64,000 bases of DNA from Candidatus Fermentibacteraceae bacterium (GTDB taxonomy: Bacteria; Fermentibacterota; Fermentibacteria; Fermentibacterales; JCC-6): NCBI GenBank assembly GCA_016744855.1, contig JADGDO010000004.1, positions 163,006 through 227,005 on the forward strand, read 5' to 3'. Shown here piece by piece: positions 1 to 9,181 of this stretch. The number at the start of each line of letters is the position of its first letter. Position 1 is the stretch's first letter. Below the pieces are notes generated by a model. That model was not told the DNA's origin. It made no database searches and saw nothing but the letters and a program-made list of their open reading frames with translations. The position numbers and the translations under genes were made by a program.

Positions 1-1
1 T

Positions 2-2212
2 CTTGATGAGGCAGCTAAGCTTGGAGCTACGGAGGAGCTTTGTTACGTGCGCGCCGCTTTAGGCGCAATGGTCACTCAGGATTATTTTCCACCCCCGGAT
101 CTTTGCATTGCCGGAGTCGGAGGATGCTGTGATGACTTCAGTGCAGTCATGCAGCTTATTGAAGGTCTGGGAATGGATGTACATTGGTGGGAGATGGTTA
201 GCAGAAGGACCGTACCATTGTTCCCTACTTCAGAGAACTTTAGCGAAACTCCCTTCGGCAAGGTGGAGTATCAGACAGTTGCCGTTGACTTTCTAAGAGA
301 GCAGTTCCTCGGAATTGTGGAAAGACTGGAAAAACTCACCGGAATCAGCTGTAGCGGTGAAATGCTGCAAGACAGCGTAACGATGTTTAATCGGCTTCGT
401 GAGATGGCAGCAAGATTGCGGGACCTGGTTTATACTGCCGAGAGGCCCCCTTTGCCGGGTCTCGAAATGTATCTTGCAGAGTTCATCACAATCCACACCT
501 GTAGTGAACCTGTAGAGTGTTTTGAGGTAATGCAGGGGCTTCTGGATACAGTGGAGGGAAGACTGGCCAGAGATGAATCTCCTCTTGAAAGCGAGCATCC
601 CTATAGAGTCTACTGGATGTATCCTTCAACGGATGCTTCCCTGATCACTCTTCTGGAGGATATGGGTGGTTGTATTGCTGGAACAGACTATTTCATCAAT
701 CATTCTTTCCTGCCCCTCAGAACAAACACAGATCCTTTAACTGCAATTGCAGAGAACTGCATGGATGATCGGCTGGTCTGCAGTCCCACAGAGAGAGTTA
801 AGCGCATTGCTGAAGATGTGAAAAAGTATCGTGCTGAGGGTGTTCTTATGTCCGGTATTTTTGGAGCCAGCCACTGTGCATGGGATGTTTCAGCTTTGCA
901 TGATCTGGTTCAGAAGGAACTCGATATTCCTGTTCTTGCTTTCGATGTACCCTACAGCCCCGGAAGGCTTAACGAACAGGTTGTTAGCAGGATGCAGAGC
1001 TTTATAGAGCTGATAAGATCGAGAAGAGTTTCAGAAGAGACGACCTCGGCAGTTATTCCTGCAGGTGTTGAAACAGGTGATGAATCCGTGCTGGATTATT
1101 TCAAAAATTCAATGTCGGTTGAGGTTGATGCTGTGAGAACCTTGAAGAGGCACGGTAAGGGGATAGTCGGTATCTACTGTGAGTATACACCCCGTGACCT
1201 GATTCTGGCTGCAAATGCCTATCCAGTATGCCTCTGTGGAGCAAACAGAAGAACTATCCCAACCGCGGAAACCGTTTTGCCGTCAAATCTTTGTCCGCTG
1301 ATTAAATCAAGCTTCGGATACATACTGACAGGTAGATGCCCTTTTTTCATGGTTTCCGATCTGATTGTTGCCGAGACAACCTGTGACGGTAAGAAGAAAA
1401 TGTATGAACTCATTGCTGATAAGAAGCCACAGCATATTCTCGAGCTTACCCAGAAGGTGAATGAGGAAGCTGCCTGGATACACTGGCTGAGTGAAGTCCG
1501 GAAGCTCAAGGTCAGACTCGAGGAGACTTTTGGTTTAGAGATAACAGACGAGAAGCTGAGAGATGCCATCGATATTATGAATAACGAAAGGGAGCTTCTT
1601 CGGAAAACACTTTATCTGGGTGCCGAGAAACCCTCAACAGTTACCGGAGTCGAACTGGCCAGGCTTCGCTACCGGGTCAGTGGTCTTGAGCAACACCAGC
1701 GAATGCTTGAAAATTTCATTAAGATGGCTGACGAGAGGAAATCTCTTGGAAATCTTCCTGAGATAAGCTGTGGGGCAAGGATAATTGTCTCCGGGTGCCC
1801 AATGGCTGAGGGAACTCTGAAGGTCATTGAACTTATTGAGGAAGCCGGAGCGGTTGTTGTCGCTCAGGAAACCTGCAGTGGCTTGAAACCTCTTCTTCCC
1901 GTTAAAGGACATCTCGAAGGAGATCCACTTGAGGCGATAGCAAGGAAGCACTTTAAAATCCCCTGCTCCTGTATGACACCCAATCAGGGCCGCCTTGATC
2001 TTATAGCAAAACTTGTCAAGGATTTTAAAGCAGACGGTGTTGTGGATCTTGTCTGGCAGGCATGCCATACATACAACATTGAAGCACATCAGGTGAGCAG
2101 TTTTGTCAGGGATGATCTCGGGTTATCTTACCTGAAGGTTGAAACAGATTACAGCAACAGTGACAGAGAAAGACTCTTGATAAGAATACAGACAATGCTG
2201 GAGATGATTTAA
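2..2212 (+). CDS. 2-hydroxyacyl-CoA dehydratase, two fused HgdB-like domains (5' end outside window)
   Basis: Oxygen-sensitive Fe-S enzyme family that removes water from (R)-2-hydroxyacyl-CoA after one-electron activation. The reading frame is open back to base 2 and encodes family-like sequence (LGATEELCYVRAALGAM) before the GTG at 47, so the gene is cut by the window edge and the GTG is not its start. Two homologous halves can be seen. The first has GVGGCCDDFSAVMQ, a middle GCIAGTDYF segment and GIFGASHCAWD. The second begins near YCEYTPRDLILAANAYPV and has SNLCPLIKSSFG, VAETTCDGKKKMYEL, AQETCSGL and WQACHTYN, with the cysteines expected to bind the cluster. In HgdAB, FldBC and BcrBC these halves are separate subunits; here they are one polypeptide. 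Its stop overlaps the activase start by one base, so the two are co-translated. The substrate cannot be told from sequence. Confidence 0.88.
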   Translation, partial: LDEAAKLGATEELCYVRAALGAMVTQDYFPPPDLCIAGVGGCCDDFSAVMQLIEGLGMDVHWWEMVSRRTVPLFPTSENFSETPFGKVEYQTVAVDFLREQFLGIVERLEKLTGISCSGEMLQDSVTMFNRLREMAARLRDLVYTAERPPLPGLEMYLAEFITIHTCSEPVECFEVMQGLLDTVEGRLARDESPLESEHPYRVYWMYPSTDASLITLLEDMGGCIAGTDYFINHSFLPLRTNTDPLTAIAENCMDDRLVCSPTERVKRIAEDVKKYRAEGVLMSGIFGASHCAWDVSALHDLVQKELDIPVLAFDVPYSPGRLNEQVVSRMQSFIELIRSRRVSEETTSAVIPAGVETGDESVLDYFKNSMSVEVDAVRTLKRHGKGIVGIYCEYTPRDLILAANAYPVCLCGANRRTIPTAETVLPSNLCPLIKSSFGYILTGRCPFFMVSDLIVAETTCDGKKKMYELIADKKPQHILELTQKVNEEAAWIHWLSEVRKLKVRLEETFGLEITDEKLRDAIDIMNNERELLRKTLYLGAEKPSTVTGVELARLRYRVSGLEQHQRMLENFIKMADERKSLGNLPEISCGARIIVSGCPMAEGTLKVIELIEEAGAVVVAQETCSGLKPLLPVKGHLEGDPLEAIARKHFKIPCSCMTPNQGRLDLIAKLVKDFKADGVVDLVWQACHTYNIEAHQVSSFVRDDLGLSYLKVETDYSNSDRERLLIRIQTMLEMI

Positions 2213-2973
2213 TGTACTGTGGAGTAGACATTGGTTCGAGAAGTATTGAGGTTGTTTTATTTGATGGTGCTCAGGTTATTGAAACAGGCTTTGCCGACAC
2301 GGGTCACAAGCCCAGTCACAACGCAAATATGCTCCTGGAACGCGTACTGAATAAGGCAGATGTTACCAGAGAGGAGATAAAGAGAACTGTTGCAACAGGC
2401 TATGGTAGAAACTACTTCTCCGGGGCAGACAGAACTCTTTCAGAAATCCTCTGCCACGCAGGAGGTATTGCGTACCTATTCCCCGATGCAAGAACGGTTA
2501 TTGATATCGGAGGACAGGATTCAAAAATGATATCTCTTGATGCTTCCGGAAAGCCTGTGGATTTCAGTATGAATGACAGGTGTGCTGCTGGTACGGGCAA
2601 ATTCATTGAGATGATTTCTGCTTCGCTTCAGGTTGAAATTAGTCAAATGCATGATGCTGTTAAGGATCATCATGAATCAGTAGAGATAAGCACCATGTGC
2701 GCTGTTTTTGCAGAGAGTGAGATGATAGGTCTTCTTCAGAGTGGAACTCCTATTCCCACGATTCTAAAAGGTGTATTCCGTTCCGTTGCAAAGAGAACAC
2801 TTGGAATGGCAGGAAGAAACGGTATAGTTCCGAAGCTGGTTTTTACGGGTGGTGTCGCAATGAATCAGGGTGTTGTGGAAGCTATAAGAGAAGAAACCGG
2901 CCTTGATGTTTCAGTACCCGAAGACCCGAGAATTACCGGTGCGCTGGGAGCTGCAATAGTAGCTTCAAAATAG
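2212..2973 (+). CDS. 2-hydroxyacyl-CoA dehydratase activase (HgdC/FldI/BcrAD family)
   Basis: ATP-dependent electron-injecting activator of the dehydratase encoded just upstream. The 253-residue length is normal for HgdC-type activases. Visible motifs of the ASKHA fold are the phosphate loop GVDIGSRSIEVV (residues 4-15), DIGGQDSKMI (98-107) and FTGGVAMNQG near the C terminus. Two cysteines that bridge the [4Fe-4S] cluster of the homodimer are present: C124 in NDRCAAGTGKF and C163 in TMCAVFAESE. The ATG shares its A with the TAA stop of the dehydratase, an overlap typical of translational coupling. HgdC, BcrA and BcrD share these motifs, so the family is certain and the pathway is not. Confidence 0.93.
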   Translation: MYCGVDIGSRSIEVVLFDGAQVIETGFADTGHKPSHNANMLLERVLNKADVTREEIKRTVATGYGRNYFSGADRTLSEILCHAGGIAYLFPDARTVIDIGGQDSKMISLDASGKPVDFSMNDRCAAGTGKFIEMISASLQVEISQMHDAVKDHHESVEISTMCAVFAESEMIGLLQSGTPIPTILKGVFRSVAKRTLGMAGRNGIVPKLVFTGGVAMNQGVVEAIREETGLDVSVPEDPRITGALGAAIVASK

Positions 2974-3040
2974 CAATACAAGCGCCTTTACCGCAACCTG
3001 CTTTTATGCTATCATTTGTTATAGAAACAGGGAGGTTGCT

Positions 3041-3931
3041 TTGAATTCGATGAAAGTTCTTATCATTGATGATGATGTTGATTCTCTCGCTATTGCAAAG
3101 CTCCGATTACGAAAAGATGGGTACATTATTCAATCTGCCTGCAATGGCTCTGAAGGACTTGAAAAGGCCAGAACAGATTCTCCTGACCTGATTCTTCTCG
3201 ATGTTCAGATGCCTGGTAAGAGTGGTTTTGAAGTTTGTGAAGAACTGAAGTCGACCGCTGATTTGTGCAATATTCCTGTTATTTTTCTCTCTGCTGCCGA
3301 TGATATAAGTGAAAAAGTCAAGGGCCTTGATCTCGGGGCTGTTGATTATGTCACAAAACCCTTTGACATCTTTGAGCTCCGAGCCCGTGTGAGAGCCGCC
3401 CTCCGCACCAAAAGGCTTCAGGATCTTCTTCTTATGTATGGAGAGGTCGATTCTCTTACAGAGATTTACAACAGAAGAGTTCTTATGGAACGTCTTCAGC
3501 AGGAGTGGGATCGTATTCAGCGAAAACCGGTTCCTCTTTCTTTCATCATGGTTGATATCGATAAATTTAAACTTGTTAATGACACTTATGGCCATCCCGT
3601 TGGTGACAAGGTTCTTGTTAGTGTTTCAAACATTCTCAGCCAATCAATCAGAAGCGGTGATATCGTTGGCCGTTACGGTGGTGAGGAATTCGGAATAGTA
3701 ATGAATCATTCCACTGCTGCGGAAGCTGCGCTTGCGGCCAACAGATACAGAGTCGAGATAGAAAAAGCTCTATTTGTAGCCAAGAAGAAGGAATTCTCTG
3801 TTACAGCAAGCTTCGGCATTGCTGATTCAATCGGTCGAAAAAGCATTGATGAGTTAATTAAAGGAGCTGACGCAGCTCTTTACAGAGCAAAAGAAACCGG
3901 CCGAAACAAAGTCTGTATCGATACACTATAG
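3041..3931 (+). CDS. PleD-like response regulator with GGDEF diguanylate cyclase domain
   Basis: Makes cyclic-di-GMP under control of a phosphorelay. A CheY-like receiver fills residues 5-120, with acidic pocket D10-D12, phospho-acceptor D54 in LLDVQMPG and K106 in VTKPFD. A GGDEF domain follows (about 135-290) with an intact GGEEF active site at 213-217. RSGD at 204-207 lies exactly five residues before it, the spacing of the inhibitory I-site, so product feedback is likely. The TTG at 3041 is preceded by GGAGG with a 5-base gap; the ATG at 3050 is 14 bases from that site, so TTG is preferred. No histidine kinase is adjacent, so the input signal is unknown. Confidence 0.93.
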   Translation: MNSMKVLIIDDDVDSLAIAKLRLRKDGYIIQSACNGSEGLEKARTDSPDLILLDVQMPGKSGFEVCEELKSTADLCNIPVIFLSAADDISEKVKGLDLGAVDYVTKPFDIFELRARVRAALRTKRLQDLLLMYGEVDSLTEIYNRRVLMERLQQEWDRIQRKPVPLSFIMVDIDKFKLVNDTYGHPVGDKVLVSVSNILSQSIRSGDIVGRYGGEEFGIVMNHSTAAEAALAANRYRVEIEKALFVAKKKEFSVTASFGIADSIGRKSIDELIKGADAALYRAKETGRNKVCIDTL

Positions 3932-3957
3932 AAATCCTCTCGCACTCGGAGTCTATT

Positions 3958-5070
3958 ATGAAAACACTGATTCTGCTATCATCTTTCGTAGTTTTATCAG
4001 GATGCTCTGACCAGGCAGAACCACCCGGACAGATTTCCAGTGAGAGTACTGAGTTAGAAGTTCTTGTTGTTTCAGACACTATCGGTGTTGAACTTGGAGA
4101 TTCGCTCTACATGTTTGGCGCAATCGAAACAATCACGTACGATGCTAATGGGAACATCGCTGTTCTGGATATGGTTAATTCCAATCTCAGGATTTTTTCT
4201 CCGGATGGGGAGCATCTGCGAACCATAGGCAGAAGGGGAAATGCTCCCGGCGAGTTTCAGCGACCAATGGGAATGGTTCTTCTTGGAAACAACATTCTCG
4301 CAGTAATGGATCCTCGAGGAGAAGGTTTAACTGGGATAGATTCAACCTACACCCAAATCGGTGTTCTTCTTGATATTCACAGTAATGTTCACTTGGGAAT
4401 GTCTGCTTCAGGCTTGTCGGACATTGTAGCATTAAGGGTAGTTGAGAGTTCGCCTGACGATCCAGGGTTCCCGATTGTGATAGGCAGATACAGCATGTCC
4501 GCTGACCCTGATGTTGTATACTGGGTGAAGAACTATCCAATGGCTTCAGTCGAAGATCTCAAGGTAGCTATGCAGGATTTTTTTAATCTCTCGTGGACTG
4601 CAGACAGAAACAGCGGAGAGGTCTATATAGCACCTTATGAAAACAACAGATATCTTGTGTATCATTTCTCCGTGGAAGGTGATCTTCTTAACACCATAGA
4701 GCTTGATATACAGCAAGTACCCAGAACAGAAGAAGAGATTGCCGATGAAGCCGCGTATCTCAGGGCCCGGCTTACAGCTTTAAATGGAAGAGATATGGGC
4801 ATTGATTTGGAGCCATACCCCACTCGTCGTTCGATTACAGGCCTGGGTGTTGCCAGCGATGGGAATCTCTGGGTGAGGAGAGGGACGGAAGATGAAGCAC
4901 TTCTTGACCTCTGGACCCCGGAGGGAGAATTAGTTAAAAGCTATACCCTTCCCGGATCTTCACTTTCTTGGAATTTCACCTTTTGTTCTGAAGGAATACT
5001 GGCTTTCGATGAAAACCCCAAAGACTTTCAGAGGGTTTTTCTGGTTGAATCGCCGTCTGCTATGGAATAG
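3958..5070 (+). CDS. lipoprotein with predicted 6-bladed beta-propeller
   Basis: Starts with a lipoprotein signal peptide (MKTLILLSSFVVLSGC, lipobox LSGC, acylated C16). The rest reads like the 6-bladed beta-propeller/NHL-type lipoproteins common in the FCB group. Blade-like segments include ITYDANGNIAVLD, LRIFSPDGEHLRTIGRRG, GNAPGEFQRPMGM and, near the end, LGVASDGNLWVRRG and DLWTPEGELVKSY. Such proteins sit on the periplasmic or outer face and usually bind ligands or partners; no catalytic motif is visible. It lies 26 bases after the diguanylate cyclase gene on the same strand and may be co-transcribed, but no functional link can be claimed. Confidence 0.75.
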   Translation: MKTLILLSSFVVLSGCSDQAEPPGQISSESTELEVLVVSDTIGVELGDSLYMFGAIETITYDANGNIAVLDMVNSNLRIFSPDGEHLRTIGRRGNAPGEFQRPMGMVLLGNNILAVMDPRGEGLTGIDSTYTQIGVLLDIHSNVHLGMSASGLSDIVALRVVESSPDDPGFPIVIGRYSMSADPDVVYWVKNYPMASVEDLKVAMQDFFNLSWTADRNSGEVYIAPYENNRYLVYHFSVEGDLLNTIELDIQQVPRTEEEIADEAAYLRARLTALNGRDMGIDLEPYPTRRSITGLGVASDGNLWVRRGTEDEALLDLWTPEGELVKSYTLPGSSLSWNFTFCSEGILAFDENPKDFQRVFLVESPSAME

Positions 5071-5123
5071 AGATCTCTCAGAAGGCGTACTATCTCTGTA
5101 ACACTTTTTAAAGGAGTAGAGAT

Positions 5124-6356
5124 ATGAAAAGCGCCTTACTATTACTAGCCCTTACAACACTAACCCTTGCCTCGGCCTCGTTTGAAACGGCAGTTAACAA
5201 TGTTGCTGAAATGGTCTGGAACAACAAAGTTACCAGAGTTGCATCCAACTTCGGTCTGGATGTAGTTAATGTAACATGGGAAGATACAGGCAGGTACAGC
5301 GGTTCATGCTGGGGTCCTAATATTTCCGACATGACTATTCAGGTGCACCATGGAGATCGCGATTCAGAGATGCTCAGCTGCATGCCTGTTATAAGGTTTC
5401 CGAATTTCCACGATCTCACTGCAGATGTAAATCCGGAAGAATTCTACCTTCTGGCAGGCAATGAGAGTGGAAATGAGCTTGAACCTGTTAGTCTTACTGA
5501 CTATGTGGATAACATCAGAGATTATCTTCACGACGGAGATAGCTGGGGTGGACGGGGTAACAGTCTTCTTTGTGACCGCGACAGTGTTGTTCTTGTCAGT
5601 GCACAAGCTGTATTCCTGCCCATTGAAGAGGACGGGGAAGCTGTTTTCAATCCGGTTCTTTACAACTATCAGAGTTATGAGGGAAGCCCCGGTGTTCTGG
5701 CTATTCTTGCGACCCGTGAGGGAACCAGTGCTACAATCATAGACAACAGCTCTGAATACAATGCGGACTACTATTCATGGGGACAGAGGCTTTACTTCAA
5801 TGAAGACGGAGAAAGAGCAAGTCTGACCGGTTCCAGAATCTCTGATTTTCTTGAAAATCCAGAAAACCTGAGCGACCTCGGTGGTGACCATATGGAAGCG
5901 GCCGGGGAAGAGGGTCTGAATATGGTAATGCTTATCCAAATCCCCCTAAGACAGAAGGAAAGACAGGAAATGTGGTTCGAGTGCGAGACCACTGCAATGC
6001 CCTCCTCTGATTGTGCCACCGGAGAAAGTGTAGCTTTCAGAACCTCAGATGTGGAAGCTGCTGTAATCGGCCACGGCGAGCTTGAAGGTCCATTCAGGGA
6101 AATAGATGGCCTTCCCATCGTCCGTGACGAGAGATTCCCTATAAGAGTTACTGTTCAGTTCTACAAAGCAACTTCCAATGGTGTTGCTACAGATGGTGAT
6201 ATTGCTGAGATAGCAGCACAGATCAGCCGTGTATATGATGATGCAACTTACGTTGGTTCACTTGTCTGCCCTGAGGAAAAAATTGTAAGACCGACTGACT
6301 GGGATAGATCCACCGTTGCAGTTTCACTCAAGAAAAAGATTAGTCTTTTCTGGTAG
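5124..6356 (+). CDS. secreted protein of unknown function
   Basis: I do not recognise a family. The 410-residue product has a clear Sec signal peptide (about residues 1-19, ending near ASASF) and no further membrane segment, so it should be periplasmic or secreted. The mature part is acidic with scattered cysteines, including pairs that could form disulfides (SCWGPN, LSCMPV, LLCDRD, ECETT, LVCPEE). The start ATG has an AAAGGAG ribosome site 6-7 bases upstream. A strong terminator follows the stop codon, so this is the last gene of its transcript. The preceding lipoprotein gene ends 53 bases upstream. Confidence 0.72.
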   Translation: MKSALLLLALTTLTLASASFETAVNNVAEMVWNNKVTRVASNFGLDVVNVTWEDTGRYSGSCWGPNISDMTIQVHHGDRDSEMLSCMPVIRFPNFHDLTADVNPEEFYLLAGNESGNELEPVSLTDYVDNIRDYLHDGDSWGGRGNSLLCDRDSVVLVSAQAVFLPIEEDGEAVFNPVLYNYQSYEGSPGVLAILATREGTSATIIDNSSEYNADYYSWGQRLYFNEDGERASLTGSRISDFLENPENLSDLGGDHMEAAGEEGLNMVMLIQIPLRQKERQEMWFECETTAMPSSDCATGESVAFRTSDVEAAVIGHGELEGPFREIDGLPIVRDERFPIRVTVQFYKATSNGVATDGDIAEIAAQISRVYDDATYVGSLVCPEEKIVRPTDWDRSTVAVSLKKKISLFW

Positions 6357-6367
6357 AATTTGGCATA

Positions 6368-6395
6368 AGGCTCCGGCAGATGCCGGAGCCTTTCT
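6368..6395 (+). terminator. Rho-independent terminator after the 5124 gene
   Basis: A perfect 10-bp stem, AGGCTCCGGC at 6368-6377 pairing with GCCGGAGCCT at 6382-6391, closes a 4-base AGAT loop and is followed by TTCT. It lies 11 bases past the stop codon of the secreted-protein gene. Confidence 0.85.
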
Positions 6396-6434
6396 ACATT
6401 CAGAATTAGTTGAGAATAGAATGAGAAATGAGAA

Positions 6435-7028
6435 ATGAAAAAATTGAAACACCTTATATCCATAGCATTTTTATTTCTGGCAATTCCTACAGCTCATGCA
6501 CAGAATTTTGAGGAGCTAATTCAGAATTGTTCCGATTTTCAGCATGGGCAGTACAAGGTTCTTCCATACATAACAGCGGCTATACATTTACAAAATATGG
6601 GAGAGCATTCTGCTGTTTCTCTCTTGCGAGAGTACGCAGTAACAGGAGAGAACAATAACAAGGTGATAATGCTTTGCCGGATGCTTTTTGATGAAATCGA
6701 TGAGACAGGTGAGTTCCGCCGACCTCTGATTGGCGCGGCCATTTTCGTGGGTAATTCCAGTTATTCCGATTGGCAGAGAGAGCCAATTGAGATAGTACAC
6801 AACATTCCCTTTCTTATTGTTCGTGGATATTTTTTGGGAGGATTACCAGAGCCGGCAATAGATTATCTCGAATACTGTGTTCAAAATTGCGCCTGGAAAG
6901 AGGAGAATTACAGAATTCCATGGGCCAGCGATTTGCTTATTTTTGTGGAAGAGCTTCTGAATTCAGAGAAGTGGCAGATACCACTTACTGACGAGGAAAT
7001 AGAATTTATCAGATCTCAAATTGAGTAA
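6435..7028 (+). CDS. small exported protein of unknown function
   Basis: A 197-residue product with a typical signal peptide (MKKLKHLISIAFLFLAIPTAHA, cleavage before QNFEE). The mature part looks helical, with segments such as AAIHLQNMGEHSAVSLLREYA and EEIEFIRSQ, and could be a helical-repeat periplasmic protein; I do not recognise a family. It stands alone after a strong terminator, so it should have its own promoter in the short A/T-rich gap before it. No Shine-Dalgarno site stronger than GAGAAATGAG is visible, which lowers certainty about expression rather than about the reading frame. Confidence 0.6.
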   Translation: MKKLKHLISIAFLFLAIPTAHAQNFEELIQNCSDFQHGQYKVLPYITAAIHLQNMGEHSAVSLLREYAVTGENNNKVIMLCRMLFDEIDETGEFRRPLIGAAIFVGNSSYSDWQREPIEIVHNIPFLIVRGYFLGGLPEPAIDYLEYCVQNCAWKEENYRIPWASDLLIFVEELLNSEKWQIPLTDEEIEFIRSQIE

Positions 7029-7147
7029 TAGCAGAAATTATTCCCCAGAGAAAATCTTCAACTCAGGCGTTACTAAACTTCTTAAATGGCTCTGGCAGAT
7101 TATGGAGTCTTTTGTTATTGTGTTACCACATGACTGGAGGCATTTTT

Positions 7148-7705
7148 ATGGAGACATTTCTTGCAGAAACTCAGGAACAGTGGAGAGAATGGCTCCAAAA
7201 AAACCATGACAGCTGTCATGAGATCTGGCTTGTTTTCTGGAAAAGACACACGGAAAAACAGTGCATAAATTATGATTTGTCGGTTGAAACTGCTATCTGT
7301 TTCGGCTGGATAGACAGCCTGCTTAAATCCGTAGATGAAGACAGTTATGCAAGGAAGTTCACTCCCAGAAGAGGGAAGAGCAGCTGGTCTGCACTTAACC
7401 GTGAGAGAGCCCTCGAAATGATAGGCTCGGGAGCAATGACTGAACCCGGCATGGAGGCTGTCAAAACAGCAAGAGAGAATGGTTCATGGTACCTGCGTCC
7501 CCAAGAGGTGGAGATGCCCCTCGAGCTGGAAGATTTGTTAGACAGTAATCCTGAAGCCGCTCTTTTTTTTGCAGAGCTGGCACCATCTTACAGAAAACAC
7601 TACATGGGATGGGTGGGCGAGGCCAAGAAGCCGGAGATCCGTCTTAAGAGGGCAGAAGAGTCAGTTCGCCTCCTTGCAAATCACTCAAAGCTTCCACTTA
7701 AATAA
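7148..7705 (+). CDS. YdeI/OmpD-associated family protein
   Basis: A 185-residue cytoplasmic protein matching the YdeI/OmpD-associated family. Conserved-looking stretches are the N-terminal METFLAETQEQWREWL, the core IWLVFWKRH, ETAICFGWIDS, ARKFTPRRGKSSWSALN and the C-terminal YRKHYMGWVGEAKKPE. Members have been linked to resistance to bacteriocins or peptides, but the biochemical role is unknown. The reading frame is open from 7112, but the ATG at 7148 has GGAGG 7 bases upstream and matches the usual family start, so it is chosen. Convergent with the GNAT gene on the other strand. Confidence 0.82.
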   Translation: METFLAETQEQWREWLQKNHDSCHEIWLVFWKRHTEKQCINYDLSVETAICFGWIDSLLKSVDEDSYARKFTPRRGKSSWSALNRERALEMIGSGAMTEPGMEAVKTARENGSWYLRPQEVEMPLELEDLLDSNPEAALFFAELAPSYRKHYMGWVGEAKKPEIRLKRAEESVRLLANHSKLPLK

Positions 7706-7744
7706 CATCAGGCAGTTTTTGGGGTTTGGTCCACTTTCCCCAAT

Positions 7745-8209
7745 CTACAGCAGGGGTTTTACCATGAATAGGGTTGGTAATCCTTTACCCCAGAAATCCT
7801 GGATTTCCTCCAACGGAAGAAAGCCTTGTGACAGGTAAAATCTTCTGGTTTTTGCGTAGTTCATGTCTGGGTGTGACTCTCCAAGGGTCTTTACTTCGAA
7901 AAGCTTAACACCGTTATTCTTGAGATAAAGCTCGGCCATTTTGACCAATGTGCTACCGATACCTTTACCATGCTCCTGTGGAAGCACTCCCATGACATGA
8001 ATCTCGGCTGAGCTCAGCGTATGCCTGGTAGTGGAGAGGAACCCCACAAGTTGTTGGTCTATATAGGCATGAAATGTTGAACGAGTCTTGATGTCCTCCA
8101 GATACTGAACGATTGCTTCCTCAATACCGAAGTACTCTGGCAGAGCTCTTAAGATCTGCTCACAATCATGGATATTGGATTTCTCTGGTCCAGATATCTC
8201 GAGCTTCAT
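7745..8209 (-). CDS. GNAT family N-acetyltransferase
   Basis: A 154-residue single-domain acetyltransferase. The acetyl-CoA pyrophosphate-binding motif A is visible as VLPQEHGKGIGSTLV, preceded by the beta-4 strand AEIHVMGV and followed by a C-terminal NYAKTRRFYLSQGF segment typical of motif B. The acyl acceptor cannot be read from sequence. It lies 17 bases downstream of the methyltransferase gene on the same strand and is probably co-transcribed with it. Confidence 0.85.
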   Translation of the reverse strand: MKLEISGPEKSNIHDCEQILRALPEYFGIEEAIVQYLEDIKTRSTFHAYIDQQLVGFLSTTRHTLSSAEIHVMGVLPQEHGKGIGSTLVKMAELYLKNNGVKLFEVKTLGESHPDMNYAKTRRFYLSQGFLPLEEIQDFWGKGLPTLFMVKPLL

Positions 8210-8226
8210 ACCCAGCGCTTCAATAT

Positions 8227-9009
8227 CTAGATTCCTTTCTTAAGTATATAAATCTGCTCTACCTGTTCGTATTCAGTGAGTGCCCGTCGATCATAGTGCC
8301 CAAATCTGTTCACAGCTTGCATTTTACACTCTGCAAAAAGGGAATTACACTGATCAGGATATAAGTATCCCAGCTCTAAATCATCACTTAGTGTTTCTAC
8401 ATAAGTGCCGTTATCGTATATCTCATACAGTAATCGTGCGGCAATGATCTGCTTATCAGCATCATGCCACAGCTGGTCTTGGTGTCGTCGAATACTTCGG
8501 CCAGTAGCCTTGTCTACCTGTTCAAAATCTAAGATCCCTTTTTTGCCCCAAGTATCAAGTATAGACCTCTTCGGATTGAAGAGTGTAAGAATAAGCTTGG
8601 AAGTTTTAGTCATGTGTTGGCTCACAGCAGAGAGACATGCCAATCTATCTTCATGCGTAGTCAGTGCTTGAAAAACTCGGAAAGGGAAGATTATCCAATC
8701 GTAAGTCTGGCCGAGATTCAGCTGCCTCATATCCATGTGATGCAGAGATATTCTGTCAGCACAACTAGAACTCTCCTTGAGTTTGTTCTGAAAAACATCC
8801 AACATCTCCTGCGACAGGTCCACACCTGTTACTAAATTTCCTCTCTCTGCCAGGGCAATAGCCATGCGGCCAGTTCCGCAACCTACCTCGAGGACAGTCG
8901 CATCAGGAGGAATCATTGAGGAGTAGAACTCCAGATCGCCCATAATCTGTTCACGATCGTTACCAGTATCGTAGAATGTTGCAGTATTTTTGTAGAAGTT
9001 TGGAGTCAT
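8227..9009 (-). CDS. class I SAM-dependent methyltransferase
   Basis: A 260-residue Rossmann-fold methyltransferase. SAM-binding motif I is VLEVGCGTGRMAIAL (residues 39-53), followed by the acidic end of strand 2 in VTGVDLSQEMLDV and a motif IV-like DWIIFPFRVFQ. The first residues (TATFYDTGNDRE) resemble small-molecule methyltransferases of the UbiE-like group. Substrate unknown. It is the first gene of a two-gene minus-strand unit with the GNAT gene. Confidence 0.88.
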   Translation of the reverse strand: MTPNFYKNTATFYDTGNDREQIMGDLEFYSSMIPPDATVLEVGCGTGRMAIALAERGNLVTGVDLSQEMLDVFQNKLKESSSCADRISLHHMDMRQLNLGQTYDWIIFPFRVFQALTTHEDRLACLSAVSQHMTKTSKLILTLFNPKRSILDTWGKKGILDFEQVDKATGRSIRRHQDQLWHDADKQIIAARLLYEIYDNGTYVETLSDDLELGYLYPDQCNSLFAECKMQAVNRFGHYDRRALTEYEQVEQIYILKKGI

Positions 9010-9181
9010 GTTGTTTGCCTTCTTCCGCTATTCAACACCTGACTAACCACAACAGTATCATCATCGAACTTGGAGTATCTGTCATACTCTAATGACTATC
9101 GTCCGTGAGTTAATTCTTTCTGTTGGCTTCGGTTTTCATTTCACTTTCGAACAATGATTAGGCTGGGTACTGTTCTTTCTT

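Noticed and set aside
47-2212. GTG at 47 as the start of the dehydratase gene
   Set aside because: The frame is open to base 2 and encodes family-like residues before it; the gene is cut by the window edge.
7721-7746. TTGGGG...CCCCAA as a terminator between the YdeI-like and GNAT genes
   Set aside because: Only six pairs around a 13-base loop and no T-run; too weak to call.
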